Shown: positions 6,292 to 11,214 of the stretch, one piece after another | How positions within the stretch are numbered: position 1 is the stretch's first letter | How the letters are laid out: each line of letters begins with the position of its first letter | Position numbers and translations under genes: made by a program | Source of the DNA: Planctomycetaceae bacterium | GTDB lineage: Bacteria; Planctomycetota; Planctomycetia; Pirellulales; Thermoguttaceae | Length of the DNA: 11,214 nucleotides | Direction: 5' to 3' | Assembly (NCBI GenBank): GCA_031274385.1 | Contig: JAISQH010000238.1 | Coordinates: 1-11,214 of the forward strand | Notes under the pieces: generated by a model | What the model was told of the DNA's origin: nothing | Databases searched by the model: none | What the model saw: only the letters and a program-made list of their open reading frames with translations

Positions 6292-8475
6292 ATGAACAAA
6301 TATAATTTAATCAAAAGACATGTCATACCATGTGCGATGATATTTCTTTTTATAGCATCGTTTGTTTTTGCTGATTCAGCTGAGTATCCTGTAAATACAC
6401 GAGAAAAAATTTACGCCTGTGGTTATAACTCGCTTTATTTGTTTTTACATCTCAAAGGATGTAACATTTCATTTGAAACAGTTAAAAATAACATACAGAT
6501 TGGGCAGAACGCGACTTCGTTTTTCGATTTACAAACCGGATCTGCTGCTTGTGGTATTAAAACTCAAATAGTCAGATGCTCCTACGAAACACTTCAAAAA
6601 TTATCTTTTCCTCTTATTGCCTGGATTGACAGGTCAGAAACAAAATCACCGGAAAAAGTCATTGGTCATTTTATCGTACTTATTTCATGTACAGCGGGAA
6701 AAGTTACTTACCTTGATGGTACTTCCGGTAAAGAAACAAACATATCTGTACCGACATTTCTCAAACAATGGAACGGCATGGTTCTTATGGAACAAAAACA
6801 ATCGCCAATGATTTTCGACCATTTCGGAATTTTATGTTTTCTGTTCGGTCTTTTATGTATCGTTCTAATAAAAATGTTTGATAAAAAGACAATCACTTCG
6901 GTATTGGTTTGTCTTATTGTTTTTGTGGGATGTTGTGGTCAATTGTACGCAATTGAGGAGTCCGCCGGTATCTGGCGAAAGTCTGAAAATGAATCGATCA
7001 ATGCTCTTTATCTTTTGTTACGTTGCCATGATTTGCCGTGCAATTATCACTCAATAGAAAATGATTTCAAACAATTTCCAACAAAAACAAATTTACACCA
7101 ACTTCAAAAGCAAGCAGAAAAAAATGGATTATCAATGTTCGTTTTTCATTCGCGTTCACCAGACATACTAAATAAGATGCCGATTCCGTTTTTGATTCAC
7201 ATGGAAAACGGTGAAGGTGACAATGATGAAACAAATTGGGATGGGAATTATCTTTTAGTTATCGGACGCGGAAATAAGAATTATATGATCGTGGAATGCG
7301 GAACGGTTCAAATATCCGATATTCCCGAAGAAACGTTACGCCGTTATTGGAGCGGTTATGGACTCGCTCATTTACCGAAGCAAAAAAATACTATTTTCGT
7401 TTCGGTTCTTTATTCAAGTCTCATTGGCTTGGGTGTCTTTTTGGTCTATCTCGGAATTGTTTCAAAAAAATTCTATCGCGTTGGAAAAAATACAGTTCTT
7501 AATATTTGTGTAATTTTCTTTTGTTTACTTTCTTTGCCGTGTATTGCCGAAGAGAACAATAAAATACCAGATGTAATCTATACCGCCGAACAGATCAAAT
7601 ACGAATTACTCAAATCGACAGAAAAGATTGAAAGTTTGCGAGTAATTTATCGTTCGGAATATTATACTAATCCCGAAGCACCAAAAGGAACTTATCTCTA
7701 TCGGCGAATTCTGACTAAAAGTCCTTATTTTCTCAATCATACTAATTCACATCCTTGTAACGCATTCTCATGGGAGAATGATTCTCTTTTACAGCAGGCA
7801 TTCATTCAGGAAAATATCGGTTATAATATTTTCCCGTTCAAGAATTCCTATTTTGTCATGAAATTATCTTCTGAAGAGGAATTACCCGGTACATTGCCTG
7901 GTGAATTTTTTTTTAATGCTACAGGAATCTGGGTGATGAAACAACGAAAAGCACCAAGATGGGGCGACATTCCTGTCATACTCCGTGATGTTGCCAATGA
8001 TTGTCGTTACAATTTTGTTCGCCGCCAACTGGAAAAGGTTGATGGTCATTGGTGTTATGTTCTCTTTTGGGAAAATCACGATTATCTCTGGATTGACATG
8101 GAACGAGGCGGAGTCCTTTTAGCACGCGAAACATGTCACCCCGAAACCGGAATGCTGATGCAGCGTTACGAATTAAACAAACATCGTGAAGCGGCTTCCG
8201 GCATTTGGATACCTCAAAAATTACGAAATATCCAGTACGATTTTGCCGCGCAAACGGAAGAAGGACGTAAACGAAAAGTAATTGACGGTTTTTTCGATGT
8301 AGATGAAATCGAAGTCAATACACTTACTGAAACCGATTTTGATTTTACACCTCCGTCGGGGGCGTTGTTGACCTATGATGCACGCGAACCGGACAACCAT
8401 ATCCTTATCAGTCTGTTGCTGGCGGACAAAAAATGTTGGATGACTTGGCTACATGGATTCGTTCCAACACGATAG
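6292..8475 (+). CDS. Three-module membrane protein: C39 peptidase, degenerate C39, LolA-like domain
   Basis: 727 residues. A signal peptide (1-27) is followed by a C39-type cysteine peptidase domain (about 32-165) with Cys43 in ACGYNSLY, His126 in GHFIVL and Asp142 in YLDGTSG. The usual oxyanion Gln six residues before the Cys is absent (Arg37). Helices at 178-193 and 201-219 lead to a second C39-like domain (about 224-360) in which Cys, His and Asp align with Glu234, Asn319 and Glu335, so it should be inactive. Helices at 368-390 and 401-419 lead to a beta-rich LolA/RseB-like module (about 425-705). Helix order places all three modules outside. Each module begins with a signal-peptide-like segment ending in Ala. 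The stop at 8473-8475 probably truncates the ancestral C-terminus. The likely role is peptide maturation, possibly of the small GG precursor. Confidence 0.82.
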   Translation: MNKYNLIKRHVIPCAMIFLFIASFVFADSAEYPVNTREKIYACGYNSLYLFLHLKGCNISFETVKNNIQIGQNATSFFDLQTGSAACGIKTQIVRCSYETLQKLSFPLIAWIDRSETKSPEKVIGHFIVLISCTAGKVTYLDGTSGKETNISVPTFLKQWNGMVLMEQKQSPMIFDHFGILCFLFGLLCIVLIKMFDKKTITSVLVCLIVFVGCCGQLYAIEESAGIWRKSENESINALYLLLRCHDLPCNYHSIENDFKQFPTKTNLHQLQKQAEKNGLSMFVFHSRSPDILNKMPIPFLIHMENGEGDNDETNWDGNYLLVIGRGNKNYMIVECGTVQISDIPEETLRRYWSGYGLAHLPKQKNTIFVSVLYSSLIGLGVFLVYLGIVSKKFYRVGKNTVLNICVIFFCLLSLPCIAEENNKIPDVIYTAEQIKYELLKSTEKIESLRVIYRSEYYTNPEAPKGTYLYRRILTKSPYFLNHTNSHPCNAFSWENDSLLQQAFIQENIGYNIFPFKNSYFVMKLSSEEELPGTLPGEFFFNATGIWVMKQRKAPRWGDIPVILRDVANDCRYNFVRRQLEKVDGHWCYVLFWENHDYLWIDMERGGVLLARETCHPETGMLMQRYELNKHREAASGIWIPQKLRNIQYDFAAQTEEGRKRKVIDGFFDVDEIEVNTLTETDFDFTPPSGALLTYDAREPDNHILISLLLADKKCWMTWLHGFVPTR

Positions 8476-8582
8476 TCAAAACAAAAACAATTACAAAATC
8501 GTCTTGAGGATGGTCTATTGGTTTTTTAATTCTCCCTTTGATTATTTTCCTTGAAATCCGAAAACGTTTAATATTAAAATGA
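8433..8582 (+). pseudogene. Displaced C-terminal membrane anchor of the C39/LolA-like gene
   Basis: In the -1 frame relative to the 6292-8475 gene, codons from 8433 read MLDDLATWIRSNTIVKTK and so on to a TGA at 8505-8507. The same frame then continues from 8508 with GWSIGFLILPLIIFLEIR and a KRLILK tail, ending at TGA 8580-8582. That stop makes an ATGA overlap with the next gene's start, the same junction seen twice elsewhere in the window. A hydrophobic helix plus basic tail is also how two other secreted proteins here end. The simplest reading is loss of one A from the A6 run at 8428-8433 plus a CGA-to-TGA change at 8505. A chance hydrophobic frame is the alternative. It fills most of the 103-base gap, where I see no promoter or terminator. 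Confidence 0.5.
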
Positions 8583-11191
8583 GCCAATCCGTTTTTCCAA
8601 CACAGGATTCTATTAAATGTTCTAAATTGAGTAATCGTCTTGTATGGTTGTTTATTATTGTTGTGGTTATTGTTCATATATTTATAGTTACGTGGATGTC
8701 TTTTTGGAACAGTCCCAATGGTAATGAACCCGGTCATTTGGCAGCGGGAGTTTATACGCTTCGTTTTGGGCGTAATGATCTTTATCGGGTTAATCCGCCT
8801 TTGTCCCGAATGATTGCGGCTATTCCGGCAACTTATTGTTTTGGAATTGATGCCGATTGGTTGTCAACCGCAACAAATGTTCTTTCCTATCGACCGGAAT
8901 ATGAAGTTGGTACTTCGCTCTACTTCAAAAATGAGCCTGACAAATTGTACTATGCGTTTGTATTTGGGCGTTTGATGTTGTTACCGTTTTCTTTGTTAGG
9001 AGCTTGGACTTGTTATCGTTTTGCGTTCTTGCTTTATGGGCAAGCGGCGGCGTTGTTCGCATTGATTCTCTGGTGTTTCAATCCGTACATTCTCACTTGG
9101 TCGGCAACAATCAATCCCGATATCACTGCAACTTCGTTAGGCATTTTTTGTTTTTATCTGTTTTGGCAATGGTGTCATCAACCGTCATGGTGGAACACAT
9201 TTTGGGTTGGCGGAGTAGCGGGTTTATTATTAGTTTCAAAAACAGTTTGGATTCTCATTTTCGGTATTTTGCCAGCTCTCTGCGTGTTGGCTTGTTTGTT
9301 TTATGCAAAGAATGATCAATGTCGTTTGTTACTAAAATCGTTTGGAAAACTATGCATTATTTTTGTTACTTCAATAATTATCTTAAACGTTTTTTATAAT
9401 TTTTCCGGTTCGTGTAAATTGCTAAAACAATACTCATTTATTTCCGCTTCGCTGTCCGGTAATTCATCGGAAAATTCTAATTGGGACAAAAATCGTTTTG
9501 CTCAATCAAGTTTGGGGTTACTTCCAATTCCTCTGCCGCAAGATTATCTTTATGGTATTGATGTTCAAAAATACGATTTTGAACGTGGGATACCGTCTTA
9601 TGTCAACGGAACTTGGTCTGAACATGGATTTCGGTATTATTATCTTTACGCTTTTCTCCTGAAAACCCCCATCGGGGTTCAAGTTTTGATTCTTGTTGCC
9701 GTTGTTTTATCTTTTGCCGGAAAGCAATATCGTTCCGATTTTTTTAGCGAAATCGTACTCATTTTTCCGTTATCAATTATTCTCATTTTAATCAGCAGTC
9801 AAACCGGATTTTCCGTACATTCTCGTTATCTTTTACCGTTACTTCCGTTCCTTTTCGTTTGGACATCTAAAACGGCTTTGGTGATATTCGACGAACGGTT
9901 TAATTTCGTGAAAACATCGCGGAAACAAGTATTGTTACAGGTGTTGATTGTTTTCTTTGTCGTTTGGGGAGTGATAAGCTCTTTGTCAGTTTTTCCTCAT
10001 TCGATGAGTTACTTTAATGAGTTTGCCGGTGGTTCTTGTAACGGGGCAAAATATCTTTTAGGCAGTGATCTTGATTGGGGGCAAGACGTTTATCACTTAC
10101 AACATTGGCAAAAAAAACATCCTGACGCACGTCCGATTAGAATTGCTTTATCGGGAACAATGCCTTTGGAAAAAACAGAAATCAAATACGATGGAGCCAT
10201 TCCTAAAGAAGGCGATGGAACGAATGTTCTTGTTGCAATTAGACCGGGTTGGTATGCGGTTAATGTTAATAATCTTTACGGAAAAAAGAATGAGTACAGT
10301 TATTTGAAAAATAAAAAACCGACTGCAAGAGTAGGATACTCAATTCTCCTCTATTATTTCGGTAGTGAAGAAATCAATGTATTGCGAAAGAATTTTAAGT
10401 TACCGTCATTAGAGGAAGAGGAACAACAGATAACGGCATTTTTTGAAATACTTTCAGAGAACAAATCTGATGTTGATTCAAAAAGAACAGTTGCGATTTA
10501 TTCTGGTACAGGTGCTGCCAGTGATTCGGTGGATGCAATTGCAACGTTACATGAAAAGGAAAATATTTCACACGAAAAACTGACAATTCAAAATATTCGT
10601 AGCGGTAATATTTCAAAATATGATTTGTTAATAGTGCCGGGTGGTCTTTCCAATGAGATGGCGGATGCATTGGGCAATGAGGGGCGTGAGGCGATTCGTC
10701 ACTTTGTTCATAGTGGAGGTGGATATGTTGGTATTTGTGCCGGTGCGTATCTTGCATCGTCAACATTTGAAAAATTTTTGGGCTTGGTCAATATCAAAAC
10801 GAACCATACTCAAGAATACATGCCGCGTATCGGTATTCTTGAACAACGTCAATTGGGCAGTGCCACCGTCAAAGTAGAATTTTCGACCGAAGGCAAAAAA
10901 CTTTTTGCAACAAATCAATTTGAGAACATAAATTATATTAACGGTCCGATATTTATTGAAGCCGGACGTTCTGATTTGCCATCTTGTATAACGTTGGCAA
11001 CTTATCGTTCTGATGTGTACAGTTACCGTTTTCAACAAGGAACAATGCCCAACACGCCAGCGATTATTGCCGGACAATTTGGACAAGGAAATGTTATCTT
11101 GTTCAGTCCGCATCCTGAATTGACAGAAGGAATGGAATCCATTATTCACGATGCTGTGCGTTCCGCGAGAAAAGGAAAAATAAAAAACTAA
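8579..11191 (+). CDS. GT39/ArnT-like membrane glycosyltransferase fused to a BPL_N glutamine-amidotransferase-like domain
   Basis: 870 residues. A cytoplasmic N-terminus is followed by a first helix (about 22-41) and then the periplasmic loop signature of GT-C enzymes of the PMT/ArnT type: NEPGHLAAGVY and YRVNPPLSRM. About ten further helices run to residue 470. A soluble stretch (about 480-610) carries YFNEFAGG and GSDLDWGQD, seen in planctomycete GT39-like proteins. These enzymes move sugars from a polyprenyl-phosphate carrier to protein or lipid. From about 635 a class I glutamine-amidotransferase-like domain of the BPL_N type follows: VPGGLSNEM, the nucleophile elbow GICAGAYLAS with Cys720, and SPHPELTEG with His845 and Glu847. 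Asn49 sits where many GT-C enzymes have the catalytic Asp. No strong ribosome binding site is present; coupling to the upstream frame is likely. Acceptor and donor are unknown. Confidence 0.85.
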   Translation: MSQSVFPTQDSIKCSKLSNRLVWLFIIVVVIVHIFIVTWMSFWNSPNGNEPGHLAAGVYTLRFGRNDLYRVNPPLSRMIAAIPATYCFGIDADWLSTATNVLSYRPEYEVGTSLYFKNEPDKLYYAFVFGRLMLLPFSLLGAWTCYRFAFLLYGQAAALFALILWCFNPYILTWSATINPDITATSLGIFCFYLFWQWCHQPSWWNTFWVGGVAGLLLVSKTVWILIFGILPALCVLACLFYAKNDQCRLLLKSFGKLCIIFVTSIIILNVFYNFSGSCKLLKQYSFISASLSGNSSENSNWDKNRFAQSSLGLLPIPLPQDYLYGIDVQKYDFERGIPSYVNGTWSEHGFRYYYLYAFLLKTPIGVQVLILVAVVLSFAGKQYRSDFFSEIVLIFPLSIILILISSQTGFSVHSRYLLPLLPFLFVWTSKTALVIFDERFNFVKTSRKQVLLQVLIVFFVVWGVISSLSVFPHSMSYFNEFAGGSCNGAKYLLGSDLDWGQDVYHLQHWQKKHPDARPIRIALSGTMPLEKTEIKYDGAIPKEGDGTNVLVAIRPGWYAVNVNNLYGKKNEYSYLKNKKPTARVGYSILLYYFGSEEINVLRKNFKLPSLEEEEQQITAFFEILSENKSDVDSKRTVAIYSGTGAASDSVDAIATLHEKENISHEKLTIQNIRSGNISKYDLLIVPGGLSNEMADALGNEGREAIRHFVHSGGGYVGICAGAYLASSTFEKFLGLVNIKTNHTQEYMPRIGILEQRQLGSATVKVEFSTEGKKLFATNQFENINYINGPIFIEAGRSDLPSCITLATYRSDVYSYRFQQGTMPNTPAIIAGQFGQGNVILFSPHPELTEGMESIIHDAVRSARKGKIKN

Positions 11192-11214
11192 GGAATCGTC
11201 GGAAATTAAAGTTG

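Noticed and set aside
8425..8436. Programmed -1 frameshift at the A6 run
   Set aside because: The heptamer is CAAAAAA, not the ideal A-AAA-AAA, and the -1 frame still meets TGA at 8505 before the membrane anchor. Decay or a sequencing error explains it more simply.
8408..8737. Open frame of 109 codons on the minus strand
   Set aside because: It overlaps the start of the glycosyltransferase, is rich in His, Asn and Lys as expected of an antisense shadow, and shows no motif or ribosome binding site.
10395..11149. Minus-strand open frames opposite the BPL_N domain
   Set aside because: They lie wholly opposite a conserved domain with a recognisable catalytic motif, and their translations look random.

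Overview
The window is a gene-dense, low-G+C (by eye about 40%) bacterial segment with every recognisable gene on the + strand. Lineage cannot be fixed from the sequence. The mix of secreted LolA-like proteins, membrane-tethered C39-type domains, a planctomycete-style GT39-like glycosyltransferase and mostly weak Shine-Dalgarno sites suggests a low-G+C planctomycete or other PVC-group bacterium (inference). I see no tRNA, rRNA, CRISPR array, insertion sequence or phage gene.

Layout. (1) Positions 1-2992 read as one tight operon: the tail of an upstream gene, two paralogous four-helix membrane proteins (105-641 and 638-1162), and two membrane-tethered alpha/beta hydrolases (1164-2204 and 2201-2992). 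Two junctions are ATGA overlaps. The first hydrolase has Cys where the second has the catalytic Ser. (2) A 204-base gap holds two inverted repeats and a good sigma70-like promoter. It leads to a probable lipoprotein (3197-4381) and a 105-residue peptide precursor (4453-4770) that has the best ribosome binding site in the window. A long, strand-specific RNA hairpin follows the precursor. (3) A second promoter (extended -10) starts a unit with a secreted protein ending in an LPSTG-type tail (5019-6278), a 727-residue three-module membrane protein (6292-8475: C39, degenerate C39, LolA-like) and an 870-residue glycosyltransferase fused to a biotin-ligase-N-terminal-like glutamine amidotransferase domain (8579-11191).

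How the genes may work together (inference). The small precursor matches a double-glycine leader (Ser -11, Glu -8, Val -4, Gly-Gly) but carries its own N-terminal membrane segment. Its GG site should therefore lie outside the cytoplasmic membrane. The C39 domain of the 727-residue protein follows a signal peptide and should face the same side. The locus may thus encode an extracytoplasmic peptide-maturation or cell-envelope modification pathway: a GG-cleaved Cys-containing peptide, an active C39 peptidase, a pseudo-C39 domain that might bind substrate, LolA-like carriers, hydrolases and a glycosyltransferase. None of this is shown beyond motif level.

The 3' end of the 727-residue gene looks damaged. 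Another frame contains a convincing C-terminal membrane anchor that ends in an ATGA overlap with the next gene, but a frameshift and one stop codon separate it from the main frame.
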